From NCBI RefSeq assembly GCF_000721605.1, contig NZ_JOIZ01000015.1:124001-188000 (forward strand): a stretch of 64,000 nucleotides of DNA, given 5' to 3'. Shown here piece by piece: positions 18,080 to 26,930 of the stretch; the stretch's first letter is position 1; each line of letters starts with the position of its first letter. This DNA is from Streptomyces sp. NRRL S-37 (GTDB lineage: Bacteria > Actinomycetota > Actinomycetes > Streptomycetales > Streptomycetaceae). Both the position numbers and the translations under genes were made by a program. The notes beneath the pieces were generated by a model. The model had not been told where the DNA came from. It worked only from the letters and a program-made list of their open reading frames with translations, and ran no database searches.

Positions 18080-20522
18080 CGTCCACGTCGTAGAGCGCGC
18101 CGCTGCCGCCCTTGAAGACGAGGTAGAGGGTGGTGGTGCCGGCCGGCTGACCGGTCAGGGACGCCGAGACGTCCTGGAAGGTCTCCCAGTCGCCGGTGAC
18201 CGGTGCGGTGGCCGTGCCGAGCAGGGTGCCGGTCGGGGAGCCGGCGCGGACCTCGAGGGTGCCGCCGGTGCCGGCCGAGGAGACGCGGGCGGTGAAGCCG
18301 CTGGTGTTGTCGAGGCTGTAGGGGGTGAAGGAGATCCAGTCGCCGTTGTGGATCTCGCCGACCGTCTTGCCGCCGTGCGCGTTGGTGTGGTTGATGACCT
18401 GGACGCCGGCGGAGTCGCCGTAGTGCTCGGCCTGCCGGTGGCTGGGCTGGGTGATGTGCTGGTCGTGCGCGGTGAGGGCGGGCTGGCCGTTCGCGCCGTT
18501 GTCGGTGTACTCGGCGTCGAGGACGCCGAAGATGTTGGCGTTGGGGTCGTGTTCGCCGTCCGCCAGGGTGTGCAGGGTGCCGGTGCAGCCGGTGGCCGAG
18601 GTCTGCGGGTGGCCGTGGCTGTCGTGACCGACGATGAAGGTGACCTTCACCTTGGCGCAGTCGACCGTGCCGTCCTCCGGGTCGGTGACCGTGACCTTGA
18701 AGGGGATGGCGGCGCCGAAGTCGTGGATCCGTCCGTCGGCGGGCGTGTCGAGCCGCACGGTCGGGGCGGTGTTGCCGACGGTGATCTGCACGGACGCCGT
18801 GGCCGACTTGCCGGTGGGGTCGGTGACCTTCAGCGTGGCGGTGTACTGCCCGTTGCTGGTGTAGGTGTGGGACGGGTTCGCGGCGGTGGAGGTGGCGCCG
18901 TCGCCGAAGGTCCAGGCGTGGGCGAGCGCGCCCCCGTCCGGGTCGGAGCTGCCGGCCGAGGAGAAGGTGACGGACAGCGGCGCCTTGCCGGAGGTGGTGT
19001 CCGCCTTGGCCTGGGCGAGCGGTGCGCGTCCGCCGGTCACGTGCTCGATGCGGTAGAGGGCCGAGTTGGCGTCGCCGTTGAAGTAGCCGGTGCCGTAGTC
19101 GAGGACGTAGAGGGCGCCGTCCGGGCCGAAGGCCATGTCCATCACCTGGGTGCCGGTCCAGGGGAAGGCGTTGACGGCCTGCACGGTTCCGTCGCCGCCG
19201 GTCTCGATGCGCTTGATCCAGCGGCGGCCGAACTCACCGGCGAAGAAGTCGCCGTCGTACTCGGCGGGGAACTTCACGTCGGAGGTGGAGTTCGCGTCGT
19301 AACGGTAGACAGGGCCGCCCATGGGCGATTCGGATCCGTTGCCGAACTCGGGGACGGAGCCGCCGTCGTAGGGGATCCACGCGGGCTGGACGGGCGGCAG
19401 GTCGGTCAGGCCCGTGTTGCGCGGCGAGGTGTTCCTCGGCGCCGCGCAGTCGAAGGACGAACCGGAGGCTCCGGTGGCGAAGTCGTAGTCGACGTAGGCG
19501 TCGTTCTTGCCGGTGCAGTAGGGCCAGCCGAAGTTGCCGGCCTTGGTGATCCGGTTGAACTCGACCTGTCCGCCGGGGCCGCGGGTGGCGCTGGCGGTGC
19601 CCGCGTCGGGGCCGTAGTCACCGACGTAGACGGTGCCCGTGGCCTTGTCGACGCTCATCCGGAAGGGGTTGCGGAAGCCCATCGCGTAGATCTCGGGCCG
19701 GGTCCGGGCGGTGCCGGGTGCGAAGAGGTTGCCCGCCGGGATGCCGTACGTGCCGTCGGCGTTCACCTTGATGCGGAGGATCTTGCCGCGCAGGTCGTTG
19801 GTGTTGCCCGAGGAACGCTGGGCGTCGTAGGCGGGGTTGCGGGAGGCCCGCTCGTCGATGGGGGTGTAGCCGTCCGAGGCGAAGGGGTTGGTGTCGTCGC
19901 CCGTCGACAGGTACAGGTTGCCCGCGGCGTCGAAGTCGATGTCGCCGCCGACGTGACAGCACAGCCCGCGGGAGGCGGGCACGTCGAGGATCTTCTTCTC
20001 GCTGCCCACGTCGAGGGTGCCGTCGGTGCGCAGGACGAACCGGGACAGCCGGTTGACGCCGTCGAACGGGGTGAAGTCGGATGCCGTTCCGTCGGACGGT
20101 GCGTCACCGGCCGGGGTGTCCAGCGGGGGCGCGTAGTACAGGTAGACGAAGCGGTTGGAGGCGAAGCCGGGGTCGGCGGCGACGCCCTGCAGGCCCTCCT
20201 CGTCGTGGCTGTAGACGTTCAGCCGGCCGGCGACGGTGGTGGTGCCGGACGCGTCGGTCCGGCGCAGGGTGCCGTCGCGTGAGGTGTGCAGGACGGAGCG
20301 GTCCGGCAGGACGGCCAGGGTCATGGGCTCGCCCATTTCCGCCACGCCCTTGGCGAGGGTGACCTGCTGGAAGTCCTCGGCCGCCGCGGCGGCGCCGACC
20401 GGCCCGGCCGGGGCGGCAGGGGCCCCGGCGGCCGGGCCCACGGGCAGCGCCAGGCCCATGGCACACGCCACGGCCGTCAGCAGCATGCGGACACGTCTGT
20501 GCCCGAGCGGTTTCGTGCGCAC
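18027..20522 (-). CDS. Secreted PQQ-type sugar dehydrogenase with PKD and carbohydrate-binding modules
   Basis: An 831-aa exported protein. The signal peptide follows RTKPLGHRRVRML with an Ala-rich core. Residues about 50-470 form a glucose/sorbosone dehydrogenase beta-propeller: EGLQGVAADPGFASNRFVYL, CCHVGGDIDFDAAGNLYLST, EIYAMGFRNPFRMSVD, FGPDGALYVLDYG. A PKD domain follows (AHAWTFGDGATSTAANPSHT), then an Ig-like region and a CBM6-like module (VGEIHNGDWISFTPYSLDN). The last 17 or so residues after GALYDVD are out of frame with a ricin domain that continues in the DNA, so the native C-terminus is probably lost. The GTG at 20522 follows GGAG. It likely oxidises sugars outside the cell. Confidence 0.85.
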   Translation of the reverse strand: MRTKPLGHRRVRMLLTAVACAMGLALPVGPAAGAPAAPAGPVGAAAAAEDFQQVTLAKGVAEMGEPMTLAVLPDRSVLHTSRDGTLRRTDASGTTTVAGRLNVYSHDEEGLQGVAADPGFASNRFVYLYYAPPLDTPAGDAPSDGTASDFTPFDGVNRLSRFVLRTDGTLDVGSEKKILDVPASRGLCCHVGGDIDFDAAGNLYLSTGDDTNPFASDGYTPIDERASRNPAYDAQRSSGNTNDLRGKILRIKVNADGTYGIPAGNLFAPGTARTRPEIYAMGFRNPFRMSVDKATGTVYVGDYGPDAGTASATRGPGGQVEFNRITKAGNFGWPYCTGKNDAYVDYDFATGASGSSFDCAAPRNTSPRNTGLTDLPPVQPAWIPYDGGSVPEFGNGSESPMGGPVYRYDANSTSDVKFPAEYDGDFFAGEFGRRWIKRIETGGDGTVQAVNAFPWTGTQVMDMAFGPDGALYVLDYGTGYFNGDANSALYRIEHVTGGRAPLAQAKADTTSGKAPLSVTFSSAGSSDPDGGALAHAWTFGDGATSTAANPSHTYTSNGQYTATLKVTDPTGKSATASVQITVGNTAPTVRLDTPADGRIHDFGAAIPFKVTVTDPEDGTVDCAKVKVTFIVGHDSHGHPQTSATGCTGTLHTLADGEHDPNANIFGVLDAEYTDNGANGQPALTAHDQHITQPSHRQAEHYGDSAGVQVINHTNAHGGKTVGEIHNGDWISFTPYSLDNTSGFTARVSSAGTGGTLEVRAGSPTGTLLGTATAPVTGDWETFQDVSASLTGQPAGTTTLYLVFKGGSGALYDVDADLDVQLLGGTALDGGR

Positions 20523-20965
20523 GGAAGTCTCCAGGAATAGGCGGGGTGGCGGCAGACCACGGGTGCCTGCCGTGAAGGAGTACGGGCGCGCGCCGTCGCG
20601 CCGTCGAACACCGGACCGTCACCCCGGACAGGGTTATGACGGGTCCATTTCAAGAAAGTTAGCGGGCCTCGCGTGAACGCGTAACCCCTTTCGCGCACTG
20701 TCCCGCGTCTTCTTCCTCGCCAGGGACAAAGTGCCGCGCCGTGGACCGGGGCGCTTCGGCCGAGGGCCGGGAAACCCGTCAGTCGAACGCGCGGTGGTAC
20801 AGGGCGTCTTCCCGGCCGCCATCGCGACGTAGTGATTATCATGCAGGCGTCATCATGCGGGACGGGGCGCCTCGGTCCGGGCGAAGGCATGGGCTCGGCG
20901 CTCGCGGCCGGCCGAGGGCGCACCGGGCCCGGGCCCGGGAGTCGGACGAACGGAGTCGTTCCACT
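20523..20965. other. Divergent intergenic region, sugar dehydrogenase / acetyltransferase
   Basis: A 443-base gap with no convincing gene. It is locally less GC-rich, holds a TTTCAAGAAA palindrome at 20648-20657, and must contain promoters in both directions. The open plus-strand frame that crosses its right half is the upstream extension of the acetyltransferase frame. Confidence 0.5.
20648..20657. promoter_or_regulatory. Candidate LacI/ROK-type operator
   Basis: TTTC-AA-GAAA palindrome within an A/T-richer patch, 126 bp upstream of the secreted dehydrogenase start. Similar TTTC/GAAA dyads precede many Streptomyces sugar-utilisation genes controlled by LacI- or ROK-family repressors. Assignment is inference from motif and context. 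Confidence 0.4.
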
Positions 20966-21610
20966 GTGACGCACGCGCGCGAGGAACACGAGGAAGAGGT
21001 CCTGGCCCGGATCGCCAAGGGGCTCGTCTACACCGAGTCGGAAGCGGCCTTCCAGGCTCCCCGGCGCCGCACCGAGCAGATCTTCGAGTACAACCACACC
21101 CCGCCGGGCGAGACGGAGAAACGCCGGTCGCTGCTCGTCGCGATCCTCGGGTCGGTCGGTGAACGCACGGTGCTGCTGCCGCCGTTCCACGCCGGGTTCG
21201 GCAGCAACGTCCACATAGGCGACGACTTCTTCGGGAACGTGAACCTCACCTTCGTCGACGATGTCGACATCCGCATAGGTGACGGTGTGATGATCGCTCC
21301 GAGCGTGACCCTCACCACGACGGGACACCCGGTGCACCCCTCGCGGCGCACCGACTTCGGGCGGTTCTCGGAGCCGATCGTGATCGAGGACAAGGTGTGG
21401 ATCGGCAGCAACGCCGTCGTCCTGCCCGGCGTCCGCATCGGATACGGGTCGGTCATCGGCGCCGGCAGTGTCGTCAGCCGCAGCATTCCCCCGATGACCG
21501 TCGCGCTCGGGGCCCCTTGCCGCGTGGTCCGCGCCATCACCGACGAGGACCTCGCCACCCGTACCGCCGAGGGGCAGGCGGCGGCGTCCCGCCGTGAGCC
21601 GACGCCCTGA
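20966..21610 (+). CDS. Sugar O-acetyltransferase (maltose/nodulation acetyltransferase type)
   Basis: A 214-aa left-handed beta-helix hexapeptide transferase of the LacA/Maa/NodL family. The N-terminal helical cap reads ARIAKGLVYTESEAAFQAPR and is followed by hexapeptide turns (NVHIGDDFFGNVNLTFVDD, DIRIGDGVMIAPSVTL). The catalytic His lies in TTTGHPVHP, and VWIGSNAVVLPGVRIGYGSV forms the last coils. The family transfers acetyl from acetyl-CoA to sugars. The GTG at 20966 has CGGAG upstream; the longer open frame adds a low-complexity extension not seen in the family. Divergent from the sugar dehydrogenase. Confidence 0.9.
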   Translation: MTHAREEHEEEVLARIAKGLVYTESEAAFQAPRRRTEQIFEYNHTPPGETEKRRSLLVAILGSVGERTVLLPPFHAGFGSNVHIGDDFFGNVNLTFVDDVDIRIGDGVMIAPSVTLTTTGHPVHPSRRTDFGRFSEPIVIEDKVWIGSNAVVLPGVRIGYGSVIGAGSVVSRSIPPMTVALGAPCRVVRAITDEDLATRTAEGQAAASRREPTP

Positions 21611-21638
21611 GCCCCGCAGCCGCTCCGGTCGGAGGCGG

Positions 21639-22454
21639 TCAGCTCCGGGCCTTCCCGGGTTTCCGGCCCCAGACGGTCAGCAGGCCGGCGGAGAGCGCGG
21701 CGCACTCGTCGGAGTTCAGGTACCGGACCGCGGCGTCGACGGCGGCGTCGTCGACCAGGCCGGTGGCGAGCATCGCCGCTCTGCTCCGCTCCCAGGTGTC
21801 CGCCCAGAAGCGGCTGATGGGACTGCCGGGCAGCAGCGGCGGCACGTACATCTCGGCGGCGACACCCACGAGCCCCGCTCCGCGCAGCAGTTGGGGGTAC
21901 GACGGCACCCAGGAGACATCGGTGCCGATGGTCTCCCGCAGCCCTTGCCACATCGCCCGCATCACCATCGTGTACGGCGTGCCGGGCGCCCGGTCGCTCG
22001 TCAGGTCGACCGCGTCACCGAGTACCAGCACACCGCCGGGGGCGACGAGTCCGGCCAGTGCCCTGATCAGGCGTTCCCGCTCGGGCAGGTGCATCAGCAC
22101 GAAGCGCGCGTGGACGAGCCGGAACCGGCCGGGGGCGAAGTCCGGGGCGGTGATGTCGGCCTCCAGCACGTCGAGCCCCGGCACGGACCGCTCGGTGAGG
22201 AAACGGATGTCGCGGTCCACGGCGAGCACGCTCGTCACCCCGGCCTCGTCCAGCAGCCGGCGGGAGACCGTGCCCGTTCCGGCGCCCACGTCGAGGCAGC
22301 GCCACCCCGGGCCGGCCCCGAGTGACCGCAGCCGCGCCAGGGTGATGTCGTCGTAGGCGAGGGCGCCGCGGTCGACGCGCTCGTCCTCGTGCGGCTGTCC
22401 GGGGCGGAAGACGTCCTCGCCGTACCGGCCGTGCCCGCGCGGTCCGGCGGTCAC
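21639..22454 (-). CDS. Class I SAM-dependent methyltransferase
   Basis: A 271-aa protein with a Rossmann-like methyltransferase core: motif I LDVGAGTGTVSRRLLDEAG, acidic loop VLAVDRDIRFL, motif II region FRLVHARFVLMHLPER, and motif III PGGVLVLGDA. The C-terminal 100 residues (WVPSYPQLLRGAGLVGV onward) form a substrate cap as in small-molecule methyltransferases. GTG start at 22454. It lies 156 bp after the SpoIIE phosphatase stop on the same strand and is probably transcribed independently. Substrate unknown. Confidence 0.88.
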   Translation of the reverse strand: MTAGPRGHGRYGEDVFRPGQPHEDERVDRGALAYDDITLARLRSLGAGPGWRCLDVGAGTGTVSRRLLDEAGVTSVLAVDRDIRFLTERSVPGLDVLEADITAPDFAPGRFRLVHARFVLMHLPERERLIRALAGLVAPGGVLVLGDAVDLTSDRAPGTPYTMVMRAMWQGLRETIGTDVSWVPSYPQLLRGAGLVGVAAEMYVPPLLPGSPISRFWADTWERSRAAMLATGLVDDAAVDAAVRYLNSDECAALSAGLLTVWGRKPGKARS

Positions 22455-22610
22455 GTCGCCGCCCGTGTGACGCCGGGAGTGCCGTCCCCGGCACGTTCCG
22501 GCGCCCGGCCGGCGAAGGACTTCGGCAGCGGGTCGCCGGACTGTTCCATGGCCGGACCTCGTTCAGGCGGTGGACGGTGCCGGGCGGCCCTTCGAGGATC
22601 CCTCACGGGA

Positions 22611-24320
22611 TCAGCTCTCGGGAACGCGCAGGGCCAGGAGGGCCACGTCGTCGTCGTTGCCGGCGGGGCGGACCTGGCGGAGCAGTTGGTCGGTGAACGA
22701 GGTGAGGGGGCGGTGGGCGAGGGCGGCAGCGTACTGGCGCAGCCTGTTCAGCCCCGTGTCGAGGCTCTGGCCGGGCGCCTCGATGAGGCCGTCCGTGTAC
22801 AGCACCAGGGTGGACCCCGGCGGGAGCAGCACTGTGGCGTCGGGGCGCCGCAGGCCCGTCTGAGTGCCCAGGAGGATGCCGTGGCCGTCGGTGAGGTAGC
22901 TCGCCAGGCCGTCCCGGCTGACCAGCAGCGGCGGAGGGTGGCCCGCGTTGGTCCAGGACAGCTGCCAGTGACCGTCGTGGGCCGCTTCGACCCGGCCGAA
23001 GACGGTGGTTGCCATGGCGACGTCGGTGATGTGCTGGATCGCCTCGTCGAGCCGTTCGACGACGCGGCTGGGGGGCTCGTGCTGGGACCATGCGTAGGCG
23101 CGGAGCATGTTGCGGACCTGCGCCATGCCGGCCGCCGCCTCCAGGTCGTGGCCGACGACGTCGCCGATGGCCAGGGCGGTGGACGCGTCGGGCAGGGGGA
23201 AGGCGTCGTACCAGTCGCCGCCGACATGTGAGGCGTCGGGTGCGGGCAGGTAGCGGACGTTCATCTCCAGGCCCTGAACGCCCGGCATCTGGGGCAGCAG
23301 GTGGTTCTGCATGGTCTCGGCCACCTTGCGCTGACGCTGGTAGAGGCGGGCGTTGTCCAGGGCGAGGCCGGCCCGGCGCGCGATGTCCTCGATCAGCGGA
23401 AGGTCCATGGGGGCGAAGGCCTCCGGAGTCTCGGTACGGCCCAGGGTGAGCGCGCCCAGGACCGCGCGCGGGCCGCGGACGGGCGCGATGGCCGCGGAGT
23501 GCATCCCCGTGGCGTGGAACAGGCGGCCCTGTTCGACCGCGATGCCGGAATCCGGTGTCCCCTGGTAGGTCTGCGGACCGGCCAGGGTGGAGGAGACCCC
23601 GCGCAGGGCTCTGGACAGGGGCATCGGGGATTCCTCGGGGATCGGCGGCATCGGTCCCTGCAGTTCCTCGTACCGCACCAGCGTGCCGCCCTCGGCGTGG
23701 ACCACGACGGTGCGCCACACCTCGTCACGTTCGGTGATCAGGTCGATGATCACCCAGTCCGCCAGCCGGGGAACGACCAGGGCCACCAGCCGCCGCAGCG
23801 CCTCGTCGACGTCGAGAGTGGAGGTCAGTTGTGCGGTGGTCTCGGCCAGCAGTGCCAGCCGTTGCAGTTCCGACAGCGACTGGGCCGTCGGTTCCGGCTC
23901 CGGTCGCGGACCGGTGTCCCGTGGGTGCTCGGGGGTGTGGAAGACGATGAGTGTGGCGGCCCGGCGGTCGCCGACGTCGTACGGGGTGATCAGCCAGGAG
24001 ACCGGCAGCACCGACCCGTCGCCCCGTGCGAAGTAGTCCTCGCCGCCCTGGGCCGGGTATCCGGCGTGGAACGCCTGTCGCATCGCGCATTGGGTCCTCG
24101 GCAGCTCCTGCCCCTGCGGGTCCCGGTGCAGCAGGTCGTGCGCGTCCTGGCCGAGGAGCTCCGCGGCGGGCCGGTCCAGCAGTTCCTCGGCGCGGGTGTT
24201 GACGGCGATGATGCAGCCCTGCTCGTCGACGACGTAGGCACCCGCGCCGATGGCTTCCAGCGCCGCGGAAGCGGTCGGCACGGACAGCCCGTGGACCTCC
24301 CTGTACTCCGACCCTGTCAT
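22611..24320 (-). CDS. PAS-GAF-PP2C (SpoIIE-type) serine/threonine phosphatase
   Basis: A 569-aa cytosolic signalling protein. PAS: residues about 15-115 (GAYVVDEQGCIIAVNTRAEE, DYFARGDGSVLPVSWL). GAF: about 155-320 (ALRRLVALVVPRLADWVIID, IEDIARRAGLALDNARLY). SpoIIE/PP2C: about 335-565 (HVGGDWYDAFPL, IGDVVGHDLEAAA, WTNAGHPPPLL, LVLYTDGLIEA, DDDVALLALRV), with the metal-binding Asp residues present. The start is the ATG at 24320, behind a strong AAGGAGGT. Such proteins usually dephosphorylate anti-anti-sigma factors in Streptomyces stress and development switches. A 14-bp palindrome lies 87 bp upstream. Confidence 0.92.
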   Translation of the reverse strand: MTGSEYREVHGLSVPTASAALEAIGAGAYVVDEQGCIIAVNTRAEELLDRPAAELLGQDAHDLLHRDPQGQELPRTQCAMRQAFHAGYPAQGGEDYFARGDGSVLPVSWLITPYDVGDRRAATLIVFHTPEHPRDTGPRPEPEPTAQSLSELQRLALLAETTAQLTSTLDVDEALRRLVALVVPRLADWVIIDLITERDEVWRTVVVHAEGGTLVRYEELQGPMPPIPEESPMPLSRALRGVSSTLAGPQTYQGTPDSGIAVEQGRLFHATGMHSAAIAPVRGPRAVLGALTLGRTETPEAFAPMDLPLIEDIARRAGLALDNARLYQRQRKVAETMQNHLLPQMPGVQGLEMNVRYLPAPDASHVGGDWYDAFPLPDASTALAIGDVVGHDLEAAAGMAQVRNMLRAYAWSQHEPPSRVVERLDEAIQHITDVAMATTVFGRVEAAHDGHWQLSWTNAGHPPPLLVSRDGLASYLTDGHGILLGTQTGLRRPDATVLLPPGSTLVLYTDGLIEAPGQSLDTGLNRLRQYAAALAHRPLTSFTDQLLRQVRPAGNDDDVALLALRVPES

Positions 24321-24882
24321 CGTGACCTCCTTGCCTGCCGGGCCGACGCCCCGCCCGCCGCCCGTATGCCCGGCCGCACGTGCCTTCTTCCGCTTTCCGC
24401 CCTCCCCGTATGCCCATACGTGTGAAGATCCCACGTCGTCCGGCGACTTCGATGAAGTTCGCTCCGGCGCAGCCGGGCAGGAACACCTCGTCCGACACGC
24501 TCGACATGCCCGGCGTCCCGGTGGCCTGGTCCGGGAGGTGCCGCTCCCGGAAGGACGGAGACGGAGCACGACGGGCGAAGCCGTGGCCGGGCCGGGAGTA
24601 CGCGGAGAAGGAGGCTCGCGTAAGGCTCCGCGCCTGGTGCGAAGGGGGCCCCGGATCGACCAGGTGACTCTGCGCCGGTACCTCGTCGGCCCGCGCCGTC
24701 CGCACCGGAGCGACGGCGTCTACCGCCGTCCGGCCGAGGACGACGTCCGGCTCGCCGTCCGGTCCCGCTGATCCCCGGAGCGCCGTCGGGCGCCTTCCGT
24801 CGTGCGGGGCGCCCGGGAGCCGTCTCCGTCACCGCCGCGGAGGCGGCGGGCCGGCCCCGGCGAGGTGCTGGACGCACGGAGA
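24321..24882. other. Intergenic region with no gene seen
   Basis: A 562-base gap between the phosphatase start and the stop of the membrane protein at 24883. Several open frames cross it, but none has a ribosome binding site with family-like sequence. The only structure I note is the CGTATG/CATACG palindrome at 24407-24420. Confidence 0.5.
24407..24420. promoter_or_regulatory. CGTATG-CC-CATACG palindrome upstream of phosphatase
   Basis: A perfect 6-bp inverted repeat with a 2-nt spacer, 87 bp before the SpoIIE-phosphatase start. A further CCGTATGCC occurs at 24362-24370. Possibly an operator; the binding protein is unknown. Confidence 0.4.
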
Positions 24883-25368
24883 TCAGGCGTCCTCGTCGGC
24901 ACGGCCCTCCCCCGCCATGTACCGCCAGACCAGGGCGTGAGCGAGAATGATCAGGACGATCAGCATGAGGGCCCCGGTCTGGATGGGGCGCAGCCCGACG
25001 TGGCGGGCGAGACCGGGGAACGCGCCGACGACGGCGATCAGCGCGTAGAGCAGTGTGGAGGCGGCCTGCTGCCAGGTGATGAAGTGGTCGCCGCGGGCGC
25101 GGGCCAGCAGCCGCAGGGTGGACACACAGCCGACCACGGAGAGGGCGATGAAGGCCGTCCGCCAGACCTGCGGGTTCTCGGTGCCGCCGACCTGGGCGAA
25201 CAGGCCCATCAGAGCAGGCAGCAGGAAGGACAGGTAGACCCCGCCGACGACGCGGCGCAGGGCGGGTTCACGCATCCAGTCGGTATGACTCTGCACCACG
25301 TTCCACCACAGGCCGACCAGGGTGAAGCAGGTGGTGGAGAAGAGCGCGTAGAAGGTACTGACGTCCAT
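24883..25368 (-). CDS. Multi-pass membrane protein
   Basis: A 161-aa protein, function unknown. Four to five hydrophobic segments are seen: FYALFSTTCFTLVGLWWNVV, VGGVYLSFLLPALMGLFAQV, AFIALSVVGCVSTLRLLA, AASTLLYALIAVVGAFPG and ALMLIVLIILAHALVW. I start at the ATG at 25368 because the first helix follows at once; no clear ribosome binding site precedes it, and in-frame GTG codons upstream are alternatives. It lies downstream of the M23 peptidase on the same strand after 126 bp. Confidence 0.75.
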   Translation of the reverse strand: MDVSTFYALFSTTCFTLVGLWWNVVQSHTDWMREPALRRVVGGVYLSFLLPALMGLFAQVGGTENPQVWRTAFIALSVVGCVSTLRLLARARGDHFITWQQAASTLLYALIAVVGAFPGLARHVGLRPIQTGALMLIVLIILAHALVWRYMAGEGRADEDA

Positions 25369-25494
25369 GAAGGACGAGAATGGCAGCGTTTCCGGCACCC
25401 GCGGGCCGTACACGCCCCGCACCCGACCGGTGCCGCCGGTACGGGCTACGCGCCGGCTCACGGGAACCGGTGACGGGCCGGCGGGCTCTCCCGG

Positions 25495-26148
25495 TCACCA
25501 GTCGGGGGGCACGTCGGAGCCGAAACGGCGGCCGGCCGGGCGTTTCTCGAAGTGGAGATGAGGGCCGGTGGCATTCCCGGTGGAGCCGACCTCCCCGACT
25601 TTCTGGCCGGCCTTGACCGGGCCCCCCTCCACCGTCTTCTCGGAGAGGTGGCAGTAGTAGAAGTCGAACCCGCCGACGCGCAGCACGAGGAAGTCGCCGA
25701 AACTGCGGTCGTGTCCGCTGCGGACGACGGAACCGTCGCGCACCGCGACACAGGGCTTTCCCTGCGGGGCGGCGTAGTCCGCGCCGGTGTGACGGCCCAG
25801 GCTCCAGTGGGGCCCCTTCTTCCCGTAGGGGGTCGTGACACGGTGCCCCGGTACGGGGGATGCGACGCGGGCACCACCGCGTCCCGGCGCCGGCGCCGCC
25901 GCCGGGACGCGGAGCCGGTCCCAGCTCGTCTTGCCCGGTATGCCGTTGGCGTCGGTTCCCTCGAACCCGATCTTGTGCTGCCAGGCGGCGTACGACTGCT
26001 GGTCGGCATCGGTCCACTCGGGGCCCGGACCCGTCCGGTACTTCCCGCACCCTTCCGCCACCAGGCGTTTGCCCATCGAGGCGATGAGGGGGCTGCGTTG
26101 TCCCTTGTGGAAGAAGCTCACTCCTGGGAATGGCGCCGTCGCGGGCAT
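25495..26148 (-). CDS. Peptidoglycan-binding plus M23 endopeptidase protein
   Basis: A 217-aa protein. Residues about 8-80 form the Streptomyces peptidoglycan-binding-like module found in lytic proteins (GVSFFHKGQRSPLIASMGKR, GPEWTDADQQSYAAWQ, GIPGKTSWDRL). Residues about 105-215 are an M23/LytM zinc endopeptidase: HTGADYAAPQGKPC supplies the first His/Asp pair, then YYCHLSEK, and GPHLHFEKRP supplies the last His. It should cleave peptidoglycan cross-links, yet there is no N-terminal signal peptide, a known oddity of this architecture in Streptomyces. The ATG at 26148 follows AAGGAGAGAGGGCC. Confidence 0.87.
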   Translation of the reverse strand: MPATAPFPGVSFFHKGQRSPLIASMGKRLVAEGCGKYRTGPGPEWTDADQQSYAAWQHKIGFEGTDANGIPGKTSWDRLRVPAAAPAPGRGGARVASPVPGHRVTTPYGKKGPHWSLGRHTGADYAAPQGKPCVAVRDGSVVRSGHDRSFGDFLVLRVGGFDFYYCHLSEKTVEGGPVKAGQKVGEVGSTGNATGPHLHFEKRPAGRRFGSDVPPDW

Positions 26149-26930
26149 GGCCCTCTCTCCTTCCGCGGGGCTCGGCAAGCCGCCGGATGACGGTGCGGGA
26201 TCGTCCGTCGAACGCGCGAGGTGTCACCGTACCGGCGCCGGAAGCGGTCGATCGGCGTGGAGGAGGCCGGTAAGGAGTGACCTGCCGGTCGGCACAGCGG
26301 CGACCCCGGCTCGGGAGGCACGGATCCTTCCCGGACCGTGCGCCGCCGGCTGTCGCAGTCGCTCTTCTTCCACCATGCGCCCGGCGGGAGTGGCGCGCAA
26401 ACCCGGGAACCGGATCCCTCCTTCTCCGCCGAGCGATTCCGGCGGCCCCGACGATTCCACGGACTCCCCGCCGTCTCCCACCTCCACGCCGGACGAGACG
26501 TCCGACGACTCCCCGACGCCGGATCCCGGTGAAACGGACGGGCAGACACCCGAAGACAAATTTCTTGGGGCACGGGACACACTCCCCCGGTTTTCACGCA
26601 CAAGAAGGAACAGCGCCCGCAGGGACCAGCACAACAGGGGCATGTAAACCCATATCCGAGGTGTGTACTCCCTTTCCTCGAGCCGCTGTCGCCGCCGCTC
26701 CCTGCACCGCGCCCGACAGGACGAACAGAACACCGGTGACGCGTTGACGGACGGATGCGCATGACCCCGGACTCGGCCCCGGGTCGTCACGGTGCACCCG
26801 GAGCCACCCCGTTCGGAAGGAAGCCGGAGAAGCCTCCGTGTCACCCGCACGGGCGGAGCGGCCGGGCGGGAAGCACGATGTCCGGACGGTGCGACAGGCG
26901 CCCTGCCAGGTCGCATAGGACAGTAAGACC
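26149..26930. other. Long intergenic region with a low-complexity coding-like patch
   Basis: A 782-base gap. At about 26400-26570 the plus strand reads as a Pro/Ser/Thr/Asp-rich linker (SPPSPTSTPDETSDDSPTPD), like the stalk of an anchored protein, but it has neither a credible start nor a following domain. After it comes a patch with unusual A/T content (ACAAATTTCTTGG at 26557-26569). It may be the remnant of a surface protein gene related to the proline-rich gene that follows. No gene is called. Confidence 0.45.

Noticed and set aside
17739..20282. Plus-strand open frame of 847 codons
   Set aside because: Antisense of the sugar dehydrogenase; Val/Gly/Asp-rich repetition without domains.
16426..20522. 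One multidomain protein joined by programmed frameshifts
   Set aside because: Two frame changes coincide with missing domain parts and no slippery sequence is visible; deletion junctions or misassembly explain it better.
24380..24771. Small plus-strand frames between phosphatase and membrane protein
   Set aside because: No ribosome binding site, no motif, Arg/Pro-rich composition.
26224..26643. Minus-strand candidate gene with a hydrophobic N-terminus
   Set aside because: No ribosome binding site, no family resemblance, and Gly/Ser/Arg composition expected of antisense to a Pro/Ser/Asp patch.
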